Positions 14,411 through 21,053 of a stretch of 21,053 bases of DNA are shown here, one piece after another. Origin of the DNA: Chitinophaga pinensis. Its GTDB lineage: Bacteria; Bacteroidota; Bacteroidia; Flavobacteriales; Flavobacteriaceae. The notes under the pieces were generated by a model. The model did no database searches. It was not told the DNA's origin and saw only the letters and a program-made list of their open reading frames with translations. A program made the position numbers and the translations under genes. The first letter of the stretch is position 1; each line of letters opens with the position of its first letter. The DNA lies in contig CALPNL020000010.1 in the NCBI GenBank assembly GCA_943324925.2, positions 1-21,053 of the forward strand, given 5' to 3'.

Positions 14411-15964
14411 ATGGTACAACAAGATCCAGATAGCTTAGTTGAATACGGTTTCAGAAGGATAATTATCACCATTACGGCGGTACTTTGTGCCTTACTGGAA
14501 ATTGTAGACACCACAATTGTAAACGTGGCTTTGAATAACATGCGAGGAAGTTTAGGGGCAACTTTAACAGATGTAGCTTGGGTCATTACTGCTTATGCCA
14601 TTGCAAATGTGATTATTATTCCAATGACGAGCTGGCTGTCACAACAATTTGGACGTAGAAACTATTTTGCTACTTCAATTATAATATTTACCATTGCTTC
14701 GTTTCTCTGTGGAAATGCAACTAATATATGGGAACTAGTATTTTTTAGATTCATTCAAGGTTTAGGTGGTGGCGCATTATTAGTTACTGCTCAAACGATT
14801 ATTACAGAAAGCTATCCAGTTGCAAAACGCGGAATGGCACAAGCAATATATGGGATGGGTGTAATTGTGGGGCCAACATTAGGACCGCCTTTAGGGGGTT
14901 ATTTTGTGGATCATTTTTCTTGGCCTTATATATTTTACATTAATATTCCTATTGGAATTATCGCTGCATTTTTAACTTTAAGCTTTGTAAGAAGTCCTAA
15001 ATTTGGTGAAAAACTAAACGCTTCACAAGTCGATTGGTGGGGAATTGCATTGCTTGCAGGATTTGTGGGTTCGCTACAATACATATTGGAACACGGTCAG
15101 CAGGACGACTGGTTTAACGATAGAATAATCAATATTCTAACTTTGGTTTCATCAGTAAGTTTTATCTTATTTATTTGGCGAGAGCTCAATTATAAACATC
15201 CAATTGTAAATTTAAGAGTACTTAAAAACACCAATTTGAGAGTGGGTGTTGTCATGAGTTTTGTTCTTGGTTTCGGGCTTTACAGTTCTACTTTCATTAT
15301 ACCCATTTATACCCAATCTATACTTGGTTGGAGCGCTTTAAATGCAGGATTGATTCTTATCCCTAGTTCTATTACCACTGGATTTATGATGCCAATGATA
15401 GGGAAGTTGATACAACGAGGCGTACCACAAGCCTATATGGTTGCGGTAGGATTTTTAGCCTTTTTCATATTCTCTTTTTGGATGCACAATGTGTTAACTC
15501 CTGACACTGGAACGGAACATATCTTCTGGCCGTTGATATTACGAGGAATCGGTTTAGGCTTGCTTTTTGTGCCTATTACCACTTTGTCATTATCCACTTT
15601 AAAAGGTAGAGAAATTGGTGAAGGAGCGGCTTTTACTGGAATGATGCGGCAGTTAGGTGGTTCGTTTGGAATTGCAATTATCACCACATTAATTGCTAGA
15701 TTAAACCAAGTTCATAGAGTAAATTTGATTTCACACCTTGATAGCACCAGTTATGCGGTACAACAACGGGTGATTCAATTGCAACAAGGGTTAATGAGTA
15801 AAGGATATAGCTTTAACGAATCGCTAAATAAAGCCTATAAAATTTTAGAATTTAATGTAATGAAGCAAAGTTCGGTTTTGACGTACATCGATATTTTTAA
15901 CTATCTAGGATTACTTTTTTTATTCTGTATTCCTTTTGTATTATTGATAAAGAAAAGAAATTAA
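14411..15964 (+). CDS. MFS drug:H+ antiporter, DHA2 family (EmrB-like)
   Basis: The 517-residue inner-membrane protein has about 14 hydrophobic helices, the number for the DHA2 subfamily (EmrB, QacA). The first helix carries ALLEIVDTTIVNVALNNM, the DHA2 'LDxTIVNVALP' region with its key aspartate. Motif A appears as SQQFGRRNYF, and motif C as the glycine-rich GMGVIVGPTLGPPLGGYF in helix 5, which marks antiporters. It pumps toxic compounds in exchange for protons, and with the two preceding genes forms a TolC-EmrA-EmrB pump that spans both membranes. The substrate is not predictable; hydrophobic drugs, dyes and uncouplers are usual. The stop lies two bases from the stop of the converging yaaA gene. 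Confidence 0.95.
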   Translation: MVQQDPDSLVEYGFRRIIITITAVLCALLEIVDTTIVNVALNNMRGSLGATLTDVAWVITAYAIANVIIIPMTSWLSQQFGRRNYFATSIIIFTIASFLCGNATNIWELVFFRFIQGLGGGALLVTAQTIITESYPVAKRGMAQAIYGMGVIVGPTLGPPLGGYFVDHFSWPYIFYINIPIGIIAAFLTLSFVRSPKFGEKLNASQVDWWGIALLAGFVGSLQYILEHGQQDDWFNDRIINILTLVSSVSFILFIWRELNYKHPIVNLRVLKNTNLRVGVVMSFVLGFGLYSSTFIIPIYTQSILGWSALNAGLILIPSSITTGFMMPMIGKLIQRGVPQAYMVAVGFLAFFIFSFWMHNVLTPDTGTEHIFWPLILRGIGLGLLFVPITTLSLSTLKGREIGEGAAFTGMMRQLGGSFGIAIITTLIARLNQVHRVNLISHLDSTSYAVQQRVIQLQQGLMSKGYSFNESLNKAYKILEFNVMKQSSVLTYIDIFNYLGLLFLFCIPFVLLIKKRN

Positions 15965-15966
15965 AT

Positions 15967-16725
15967 TTACCTGGTGAAAACTAATTTTGATTCGCTTGAC
16001 AAATTAGCATCAAAAGCATAACCTTCATAATTAAATCCTTTGATATCGTCAATGGTTTGAGCATTAGTATCAATAATATAACGCACCATTAATCCCCTAG
16101 CCTTTTTCGCAAAGAAACTTATCATCTTGAGATTGCCGTCTTTATAATCTTTAAATTCTGGGGTAATGACTTTTGCATTAAGCAATTTGGTATCTACCGC
16201 GGAGAAATATTCAGTACTAGCTAAATTCAATAAAAACTCCCCTTTAGAAAGTGATTTATTTAGTGCTTTAGTAATCTTTGTTTTCCAAAAAGCATATAAA
16301 TTTTTGGATTCACCAATAGCAATTGAAGTACCCATTTCCAATCGGTAGGCTTGAATTAAATCCAGCGGTTTTAACAAGCCGTACAAACCTGAGAGGATAA
16401 ACAAACGGTTTTGCAAGTCTTCCATTTTATCCATCGGAATCGTGTAAGCGTCAATTCCGGTGTATACTTCTCCATCAAAAGCATAAATTGCAGGTCGGGA
16501 ATTATCTGGGCTAAATGGGGTTTTCCAACTTTGATTGCGTTCCCAATTCAATTCAGCCAATTTATCTGAAATATCCATCAATACAGATAAATCTTTAGGT
16601 TTCAATTTTTTCAATACCTTATTTACCTGTCGCGATTCTTTTAAGAAGGAAGCTTCGGAAAAATTCTGAGTAGGTAAATCAGATTCAAAATTTAGGGACT
16701 TAGCCGGTGAAATTACAATTTTCAT
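15967..16725 (-). CDS. yaaA: Peroxide stress protein YaaA
   Basis: A 252-residue DUF328/UPF0246 protein, close to the 258 of E. coli YaaA. The family N-terminus MKIVISPAKSLNFES, the 'LSVLMDISDKLAELNWER' helix, PAIYAFDGEVYTGIDA, FILSGLYGLLKPLDLIQAYRLEMG, and the near-C-terminal YEGYAFDANLSSESKLVFTR block are all present. In E. coli YaaA lowers free iron and DNA damage after hydrogen peroxide exposure and its fold binds DNA; the chemistry is not settled. It is a single cytoplasmic gene with its own promoter-like box. Two neighbouring regions also concern toxic stress (MarR operon, efflux pump), though with no visible shared control. Confidence 0.93.
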   Translation of the reverse strand: MKIVISPAKSLNFESDLPTQNFSEASFLKESRQVNKVLKKLKPKDLSVLMDISDKLAELNWERNQSWKTPFSPDNSRPAIYAFDGEVYTGIDAYTIPMDKMEDLQNRLFILSGLYGLLKPLDLIQAYRLEMGTSIAIGESKNLYAFWKTKITKALNKSLSKGEFLLNLASTEYFSAVDTKLLNAKVITPEFKDYKDGNLKMISFFAKKARGLMVRYIIDTNAQTIDDIKGFNYEGYAFDANLSSESKLVFTR

Positions 16726-16745
16726 GTGAGTAGATTTTCGAAAAT

Positions 16746-16753
16746 CAAAAATA
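16746..16753 (-). promoter_or_regulatory. Promoter -7 box of yaaA
   Basis: On the minus strand TATTTTTG, 20 bases before the yaaA start, matches TAnnTTTG. The -33 position is not well matched. Confidence 0.45.
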
Positions 16754-16817
16754 CAAATAACAAAATAAGATAACTAATCCTTTATAATAGTATTTTTCTA
16801 TTATTACATAATTTGAT

Positions 16818-16825
16818 TACATTTG
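16818..16825 (+). promoter_or_regulatory. Promoter -7 box of the beta-barrel gene
   Basis: TACATTTG matches TAnnTTTG and lies 25 bases before the ATG at 16851. No TTG is at 17-23 bases upstream. Confidence 0.5.
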
Positions 16826-16850
16826 TGACTAAACCTAAATTTAATTTAAT

Positions 16851-17417
16851 ATGAAAAAAATTGTAGTACTAGCACTTTTAATTAGCAGCTTTGGTTTTGC
16901 ACAAGACAAAATAAAAAAAGCAAGAGTCATTGAACAACGAAGAACCATGAGTTTGGGATTTAGCGCTTCTGAACCTAGCGCATTCGAATTAACAGGAGAA
17001 AAAAAGCACCTTTTAAAGAGTCTATTTGGTTACAACAGTTCCAATATTTTAAAATTAGGCTACGGAAGAACAGTAGTAAATGTGGGTGGTGAAAAATATG
17101 TAGGAACGGGAATACTATTATCATCAGGTTCGAGAACGTATTTAAAGAAAGAAAGCTGGAATGATTTTTACTACCAAAACAGCTTGGAATTTGGATACAT
17201 CCGATTTAAAGAAGAAAATTATACTGGAACTTATAAATACATTTCGTTTTTCAATCCAGAAGTAGGTTATAAATGGCAAGTTTCTAAAGAGTTAAGCATC
17301 GATCCTTCAATGGGTTGCCTTTGGAAAATAGAATGGCGTGGTACCGACGACGTCGACAATAGGTCTTTTTCAAGTTTAGTTCCAAGAGTAGGAATTAGAG
17401 TTGGTTACACTTTCTAA
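16851..17417 (+). CDS. Putative outer-membrane beta-barrel protein, function unknown
   Basis: The 188-residue protein has a clear signal peptide (MKKIVVLALLISSFGFAQ, cut before or near QDKI). The mature part shows repeated stretches of alternating hydrophobic residues ending in aromatic girdle-like residues (LKLGYGRTVVNVGG, NSLEFGYIRFKEENY, FNPEVGYKWQVS, RVGIRVGYTF), and it ends in a terminal phenylalanine, as outer-membrane barrel proteins recognised by BamA do. A small barrel of about eight strands is likely. I cannot name a family. The sequence GYKWQVSKELSIDPSMG is typical of uncharacterised flavobacterial porin-like proteins. It is a single gene with its own promoter box and a strong terminator. 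Confidence 0.75.
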   Translation: MKKIVVLALLISSFGFAQDKIKKARVIEQRRTMSLGFSASEPSAFELTGEKKHLLKSLFGYNSSNILKLGYGRTVVNVGGEKYVGTGILLSSGSRTYLKKESWNDFYYQNSLEFGYIRFKEENYTGTYKYISFFNPEVGYKWQVSKELSIDPSMGCLWKIEWRGTDDVDNRSFSSLVPRVGIRVGYTF

Positions 17418-17423
17418 ATAAAT

Positions 17424-17453
17424 AAAAAGGGGTTCCAATTGAACCCCTTTTTT
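17424..17453. terminator. Bidirectional terminator between the beta-barrel gene and rluD
   Basis: AAAAAGGGGTTC (17424-17435) and GAACCCCTTTTT (17441-17452) are perfect inverted repeats around CAATT, with T runs on both strands. It ends both the plus-strand gene and the minus-strand PASTA-rluD operon. Confidence 0.9.
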
Positions 17454-17458
17454 ATTAT

Positions 17459-18505
17459 CTATTGCTCCTCTTCCATCACTTCGTGTGACTTAGAGTAGTT
17501 TCGCCACTTTTCAATACAATCTTGCATGTCTTGGGGCAATTCAGTATCAAAACGCATCATTTCACCGGTGGTAGGATGAACAAATCCAAGAGTTTTAGCG
17601 TGTAACGCTTGTCTTGGCAATATCTTAAAACAGTTGTCTATAAACTGCTTGTATTTCGTGAATGTAGTTCCTTTCAAAATTAAATCCCCACCATAACGAG
17701 CATCATTAAAAAGCGGATGTCCTAAATGTTTCATGTGAACACGAATTTGATGCGTGCGACCAGTTTCTAAAATACAAGAAACCAAGGTTACATAACCAAA
17801 ACGCTCCAAAACCTTGTAATGCGTAACTGCTGGTTTTCCAATGGTAGGATCTTCAAAAACCGCCATTTGCATACGGTCTTTAACGTGTCGCGCTATATTT
17901 CCTTCAATGGTACCTTCGTCTTCTTTCACGGTTCCCCAAACTAACGCAATGTATTCTCTTTCAGTAGTTTTAGCTTCAAATTGCTTGGCCAAATGCGTCA
18001 TTGCCGCTTCGGTTTTTGCAATTACTAAAAGTCCGGTAGTGTCTTTATCAATTCGGTGTACCAATCCTGGACGCTCACTAGAATTCATAGGTAAATTCTC
18101 AAAATGATACGCTAGGGCGTTCACCAAAGTACCTGTATAATTTCCATGTCCAGGGTGAACTACAAAATCGGCAGGTTTGTTTATGAGCAGTAAAGTGTCG
18201 TCTTCATAAACTATATTAAGCGGAATATTTTCAGGATCTACGCGATTTTCAAATGGAGGGTGCGATAACATAATCCGAACCACGTCCAAAGGTTTCACGC
18301 GGTAATTGGATTTTACAGGAACATCATTTACATAAATATCCCCAGCAGAAGCCGCATTTTGAATTTTATTTCGTGTGGCATTGGGAATCAAATTCATTAA
18401 AAATTTGTCGATTCGCAAAAGCAATTGCCCTTTAGGAACGTCAAATCTAAAATGCTCAAATAACTCCTCTTCTAATTCTTCAATATCGGTGTGGTTACTG
18501 TTCAT
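17459..18505 (-). CDS. rluD: RluD-type ribosomal large-subunit pseudouridine synthase
   Basis: The 348-residue enzyme isomerises uridines to pseudouridine in 23S rRNA (helix 69 for E. coli RluD). An N-terminal S4 RNA-binding domain (about residues 18-78, LLRIDKFLMNLIPNATRNKIQNAASAG) is followed by the RluA-type catalytic domain with LLLINKPADFVVHPG, the signature RPGLVHRIDKDTTGLLV with catalytic aspartate D153, and the C-terminal motif ETGRTHQIRVHMKHLGHPLFNDARYGG. It ends in an acidic tail (EVMEEEQ). It starts 11 bases inside the end of the upstream PASTA gene, so the two are translated from one mRNA. RluC/RluA identity cannot be fully ruled out, but S4 plus this length is the RluD arrangement. 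Confidence 0.93.
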   Translation of the reverse strand: MNSNHTDIEELEEELFEHFRFDVPKGQLLLRIDKFLMNLIPNATRNKIQNAASAGDIYVNDVPVKSNYRVKPLDVVRIMLSHPPFENRVDPENIPLNIVYEDDTLLLINKPADFVVHPGHGNYTGTLVNALAYHFENLPMNSSERPGLVHRIDKDTTGLLVIAKTEAAMTHLAKQFEAKTTEREYIALVWGTVKEDEGTIEGNIARHVKDRMQMAVFEDPTIGKPAVTHYKVLERFGYVTLVSCILETGRTHQIRVHMKHLGHPLFNDARYGGDLILKGTTFTKYKQFIDNCFKILPRQALHAKTLGFVHPTTGEMMRFDTELPQDMQDCIEKWRNYSKSHEVMEEEQ

Positions 18506-19100
18506 TCGGAGTTGTTTCAGTACTTAAACTGTCGACTGGTTCTACAAATCCCTCATTTCCATCGCCCAAAACCAAATCAATTTTTGAAGACTTGAAGATT
18601 TTATCACCAGGATTTAATTTCTTACCGTTGCAGTGCATTTCTAAAACCATGTCTTTAGCCAAATCGGGTTTGTAGGTAATTTCTCCGGGTTCAAGCCCCA
18701 ATGATTTAAGGGTTGGAACCGCTTGTCGATAGGTTTTCTGAATTAAATTCGGGATTCTAACCATTGTAAAACCCGATGAATTTATCTTAATATAAATCTT
18801 TCTATTCTTCTTCACTTTTGCACCCGGCATCGGGTCTTGCTCCACCACGGTGTGCTTTGGGAAGGCAGGATTAAAATCGACACTATCTAAAAGAACATAG
18901 TCCAAATCCAAGTCGTCTACCGTTTCTTCCACTTGCTCTTCGGTCATTTTACCCAAATTGGGAACCGTAATTTCATTGCCATGATCAGTAGTAAATGTCA
19001 ACCAGTGCATGAATAAATAGCCTAATACAAAAATAATTATCAAAGCCACAAAAACTTGAACCGCAAAAACTTTACTCTTTAAATATTCTTTTAAACTCAT
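18495..19100 (-). CDS. PASTA-domain membrane protein
   Basis: The 201-residue protein has a cytoplasmic N-terminus, one membrane helix (about residues 13-33, VFAVQVFVALIIIFVLGYLF), and a periplasmic part with two PASTA domains: the first about 40-107 (ITVPNLGKMTEEQVEETVDDLDLDYVLLDS ... VVEQDPMPGAKVKKNRKIYIKIN) and the second about 112-180 (VRIPNLIQKTYRQAVPTLKSLGLEPGEI ... NPGDKIFKSSKIDLVLG). PASTA domains bind peptidoglycan or muropeptides in Ser/Thr kinases and penicillin-binding proteins, but here there is no kinase or transpeptidase domain. It is divergent from ddl, which makes the D-Ala-D-Ala of peptidoglycan, so a cell-wall role is a reasonable guess. It overlaps rluD. Confidence 0.9.
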   Translation of the reverse strand: MSLKEYLKSKVFAVQVFVALIIIFVLGYLFMHWLTFTTDHGNEITVPNLGKMTEEQVEETVDDLDLDYVLLDSVDFNPAFPKHTVVEQDPMPGAKVKKNRKIYIKINSSGFTMVRIPNLIQKTYRQAVPTLKSLGLEPGEITYKPDLAKDMVLEMHCNGKKLNPGDKIFKSSKIDLVLGDGNEGFVEPVDSLSTETTPNEQ

Positions 19101-19116
19101 AGTATTCGATTTCCTG

Positions 19117-19124
19117 CAAAGATA
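19117..19124 (-). promoter_or_regulatory. Promoter -7 box of the PASTA-rluD operon
   Basis: On the minus strand TATCTTTG, 16 bases before the PASTA start codon, matches TAnnTTTG. A clear -33 TTG is lacking. Confidence 0.45.
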
Positions 19125-19161
19125 TAAAAATTGTAAAGGTAATTCGTTTGAAAAAAAATGA

Positions 19162-19169
19162 TATTTTTG
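19162..19169 (+). promoter_or_regulatory. Promoter -7 box of ddl-coaD
   Basis: TATTTTTG matches TAnnTTTG. Transcription would start near 19175, giving a leader of roughly 105 bases before ddl that contains the structured repeat at 19180-19257. No TTG is spaced correctly. Confidence 0.45.
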
Positions 19170-19179
19170 TTAATTATTA

Positions 19180-19257
19180 GGAGCTATTTCCTGCCATCAT
19201 TCCAATCCACGCAAAAAAGCGTGGGATTTTCCCTTCTGTCAGGGCTAGGGCATTTGA
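19180..19257 (+). repeat. Structured dispersed-type repeat in the ddl leader
   Basis: The element begins GGAGCTATTTCCTGCC, holds a stem CCACGC (19207-19212) / GCGTGG (19219-19224) around six A, and ends TCAGGGCTAGGGCATTTG. The conserved ends (GAGCTATTTCCTG and CAGGGCTAGGG) with a variable hairpin in the middle match, from memory, a repeat found many times between genes in Flavobacterium genomes. Only one copy is in this window, so its repeat status is not proven here. It contains no reading frame of note. Confidence 0.55.
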
Positions 19258-19282
19258 GATAACATTAAATTAAAGATTAAAA

Positions 19283-20257
19283 ATGAAGCATATTGCAATT
19301 ATTATGGGAGGCTATTCCAGCGAATATAAAATTTCGTTGGTCAGCGGAAACGTAGTGTATAACTTTTTAGATCAATCGAAATTTACGGGTTATCGCATTC
19401 ATATTTTCAAAGAAAAATGGGTTTATGTAGACGCTAATGATACCGAATTTCCAATTGATAAAAACGATTTTTCAACCACGGTCAACGGAACAAAAATCAC
19501 CTTTGATGCGGTATTTAATGCCATTCATGGCACCCCAGGAGAAGACGGATTAATGCAAGCCTATTTCGAATTATTGGGAATACCACAAACCTCCTGTGAT
19601 TATTACCAAGCGGCGCTTACCTTTAACAAACGCGATTTATTATCGGTATTAAAACCCTACGGAATTAAAACCGCAACTTCCTTTTATTTGAATAAAGGAG
19701 ATCTTATAGACACTACCGAAATTGTAAATAAAGTAGGATTGCCTTGCTTTGTAAAACCAAATAAATCAGGATCGAGCTTTGGAATTTCAAAAGTAAAAAC
19801 GGCTGCCGAGCTGCCTATTGCAATTGAAGTGGCTTATAAAGAAGATAACGAAATTATTATAGAGAGTTTCCTTGACGGTACAGAAGTATCGGTGGGCGTA
19901 ATCAATTACCAAGGAACAATTACTGTTTTACCGATTACCGAAATAGTTTCCGAAAATGACTTCTTCGATTATGAAGCCAAATATTTAGGGAAATCTCAGG
20001 AAATTACGCCGGCTAGAATTTCTGATGAAATGACCCAAAAAGTAGGTGAAATTGCCAAACGAGCGTATGAAATTTTAAAGATGAAAGGTTTCTCACGAAG
20101 CGAGTTCATTATTGTAAACGGCGAACCCCATATGCTGGAAATGAACACTATACCGGGTTTAACCACCGAGAGCTTGATTCCACAACAAGCTAAAGTTGCT
20201 GGAATTTCCTTAGCCGATTTGTTCACCAACGCAATTGAATTGGCGTTAAATAATTAA
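19283..20257 (+). CDS. ddl: D-alanine--D-alanine ligase
   Basis: This ATP-grasp enzyme joins two D-alanines with ATP, making the dipeptide that ends the peptidoglycan stem peptide. The protein has 324 residues, within the usual 300-370. The N-terminal domain begins MKHIAIIMGGYSSEYKISLVSG and includes AIHGTPGEDGLMQAYFELLG; the central ATP-binding part has PCFVKPNKSGSSFGISKV, EIIIESFLDGTEVSVGVI and EITPARISDEM; the C-terminal part has SRSEFIIVNGEPHMLEMNTIPGLTTESLIPQQ with the metal-binding ExN. The residue after EIN/EMN motif and the general architecture fit D-Ala rather than D-Lac ligase. It lies 24 bases upstream of coaD and divergent from the PASTA gene. Confidence 0.96.
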   Translation: MKHIAIIMGGYSSEYKISLVSGNVVYNFLDQSKFTGYRIHIFKEKWVYVDANDTEFPIDKNDFSTTVNGTKITFDAVFNAIHGTPGEDGLMQAYFELLGIPQTSCDYYQAALTFNKRDLLSVLKPYGIKTATSFYLNKGDLIDTTEIVNKVGLPCFVKPNKSGSSFGISKVKTAAELPIAIEVAYKEDNEIIIESFLDGTEVSVGVINYQGTITVLPITEIVSENDFFDYEAKYLGKSQEITPARISDEMTQKVGEIAKRAYEILKMKGFSRSEFIIVNGEPHMLEMNTIPGLTTESLIPQQAKVAGISLADLFTNAIELALNN

Positions 20258-20281
20258 ATCTTTTTCACCTAAAAAAAACTT

Positions 20282-20740
20282 ATGAAAAAAGCCGTTTTCC
20301 CAGGATCATTTGACCCTTTAACTTTAGGACACGAAGATATTATCAAAAGAGCCATTCCATTATTTCATGAAATTGTGATTGCTATTGGGGTGAATTCAGA
20401 AAAAAAATACATGTTTTCCTTATCGGAACGCAAGAAATTTATTGAAGAAACTTTCAAAAACGAACCTAAAGTTTCGGTAATTACTTATGAAGGTTTGACC
20501 ATCGATTTATGTGCAAAAATTAAGGCCAACTATATCCTTCGTGGTTTGAGAAATCCTGCCGACTTTGAATTTGAAAAAGCCATTGCCCACACCAATAGAA
20601 AACTCTCCAAAATAGAAACCGTGTTTTTATTAACGGCTGCTAAAACTTCCTATATCAGTTCTAGCATTGTACGCGACGTGATTAGAAATGGCGGTGAATA
20701 TGAAAAACTCGTTCCTGAGGCTGTTCGAGTAAAAGAGTAA
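20282..20740 (+). CDS. coaD: Phosphopantetheine adenylyltransferase
   Basis: CoaD transfers AMP from ATP to 4'-phosphopantetheine, the next-to-last step of coenzyme A synthesis. The 152-residue protein is slightly shorter than E. coli CoaD (159). The nucleotidyltransferase signature GSFDPLTLGHEDII (T/HxGH motif) is at residues 8-21, IAIGVNSEKKYMFSLSERKKFI follows, YEGLTIDLCAKIKANYILRGLRNPADFEFE binds the pantetheine end, and the C-terminal LTAAKTSYISSSIVRDVIRNGG carries the ISSS/T motif that contacts ATP. It is co-transcribed with ddl. A weak ACCC-GTT-GGGT hairpin follows the stop but lacks a proper T tract, so termination here is unclear. Confidence 0.96.
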   Translation: MKKAVFPGSFDPLTLGHEDIIKRAIPLFHEIVIAIGVNSEKKYMFSLSERKKFIEETFKNEPKVSVITYEGLTIDLCAKIKANYILRGLRNPADFEFEKAIAHTNRKLSKIETVFLLTAAKTSYISSSIVRDVIRNGGEYEKLVPEAVRVKE

Positions 20741-20744
20741 AATC

Positions 20745-20946
20745 AACCCGTTGGGTGAAATTAAATATAAATAATTTTGCCACGAATTTTCGAAATTTTC
20801 AATTTAACTTTTTACTTTTATTCGTCCCGAGAATTCGGGATCATCAAAGATGAACTAATTTTTGCGTCAGTTTTTTCATAGATATTCGATAATTCGTGGC
20901 AATAAGAAAAAAAAATAACAATTTTACATATTACACCCTTCGGGTT
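20745..20946. repeat. Nested inverted repeats after coaD (repeat-rich spacer)
   Basis: The 276-base gap between coaD and the last gene contains three roughly concentric inverted repeats. Outer: AACCCGTTGGGTG (20745-20757) against CACCCTTCGGGTT (20934-20946), 11 of 13 matching. Middle: TTGCCACGAATT (20777-20788) against AATTCGTGGCAA (20891-20902), perfect, extending inward by TCGAA after one mismatch. Inner: TCCCGA-GAAT-TCGGGA (20825-20840). I find no gene in it. GCCACGAATT-type inverted repeats recur, as I recall, in flavobacterial spacers; no second copy is visible here. Confidence 0.7.
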
Positions 20947-20991
20947 AAAATTAAAATCGAAATACCATTTGCGGAAGCGTATCTATAATTG

Positions 20992-20999
20992 TACATTCG
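20992..20999 (+). promoter_or_regulatory. Possible promoter -7 box of the last gene
   Basis: TACATTCG differs from TAnnTTTG by one base and lies 17 bases before the ATG at 21017. Position supports it; sequence match is partial. Confidence 0.35.
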
Positions 21000-21016
21000 C
21001 ACCCTAAAATAAAATT

Positions 21017-21053
21017 ATGGAAAGAGCATTAAACAAGCGCAGCGAATCAAAAT
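21017..21053 (+). CDS. Start of a PhnA-domain protein (partial, runs off the window)
   Basis: Only twelve codons are visible: ATG followed by ERALNKRSESK, with the next codon starting T. This matches, from memory, the N-terminus of flavobacterial PhnA-domain proteins, which continue with a zinc-ribbon motif CELC directly after SxSK. The frame is open to the window edge, and a -7-like box lies just upstream. PhnA proteins are small zinc-ribbon proteins named from the phosphonate operon, but their role is not established. Identification from so few residues is provisional. Confidence 0.5.
   Translation, partial: MERALNKRSESK

Noticed and set aside
14332..14586. Minus-strand frame across the emrA-emrB junction
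   Set aside because: No recognisable features; both plus-strand genes continue through it with strong motifs.
20745..20946. CRISPR array or tRNA in the spacer after coaD
   Set aside because: The repeats are inverted and unequal in length, not direct repeats with spacers, and no cloverleaf or CCA end is visible.
1..21053. A new defence, secretion or biosynthetic system
   Set aside because: Nearly all genes are recognisable housekeeping, transport or stress families; the unknown ones are short, scattered single genes with no shared context suggesting a system.

Overview
The window looks like an ordinary chromosomal stretch of a Flavobacterium-like bacterium (Bacteroidota, Flavobacteriaceae). 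The evidence is low GC, AT-rich intergenic DNA, no clear Shine-Dalgarno sequences, many promoters of the Bacteroidota type (TTG, 17-23 bases, TAnnTTTG), and protein families typical of the group (CCC-motif membrane protein, DUF2027-Smr protein, SusC-era style lipoproteins and small beta-barrels, rluD-PASTA-ddl-coaD cluster). I see no tRNA, rRNA, CRISPR array, prophage or insertion sequence.

Layout. Bases 1-84 are the tail of an LptF/LptG-type permease, overlapped by an EamA transporter (71-958). Then come accA (fatty-acid synthesis) with a strong terminator, and dnaB (replicative helicase). A cysteine desulfurase converges on dnaB. Divergent from it is a small unknown lipoprotein, which converges on a DUF2027-Smr protein and a 60-residue membrane protein. 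Next are a DUF2752 protein and a CCC-motif membrane protein (plus strand), a bidirectional terminator, and ornithine aminotransferase (minus strand). A small unknown membrane protein and a single-domain rhodanese share their stop region.

Bases 9470-11270 form a likely stress operon: a MarR regulator, an NfsB-like oxidoreductase and a secreted YceI protein, ended by a terminator. A perfect inverted repeat sits on the MarR promoter, so autoregulation is likely. Then comes a lone glutamine amidotransferase (TrpG/PabA type), followed by a complete tripartite drug-efflux operon (TolC, EmrA/HlyD, EmrB/DHA2). YaaA (peroxide stress) converges on the pump, and a small outer-membrane beta-barrel protein follows.

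The last part is a divergent envelope/cofactor cluster: PASTA protein plus RluD on the minus strand, ddl plus coaD on the plus strand. A structured repeat lies in the presumed ddl leader. Beyond coaD is a repeat-rich spacer of about 275 bases with three nested inverted repeats, then the first 12 codons of what looks like a PhnA-domain protein.

I did not find a clearly new multi-gene system. The points most worth a second look are an SSB-like acidic C-terminal tip on DnaB, a four-cysteine insert in ornithine aminotransferase, the MarR operator, the repeat in the ddl leader, and the nested inverted repeat after coaD.
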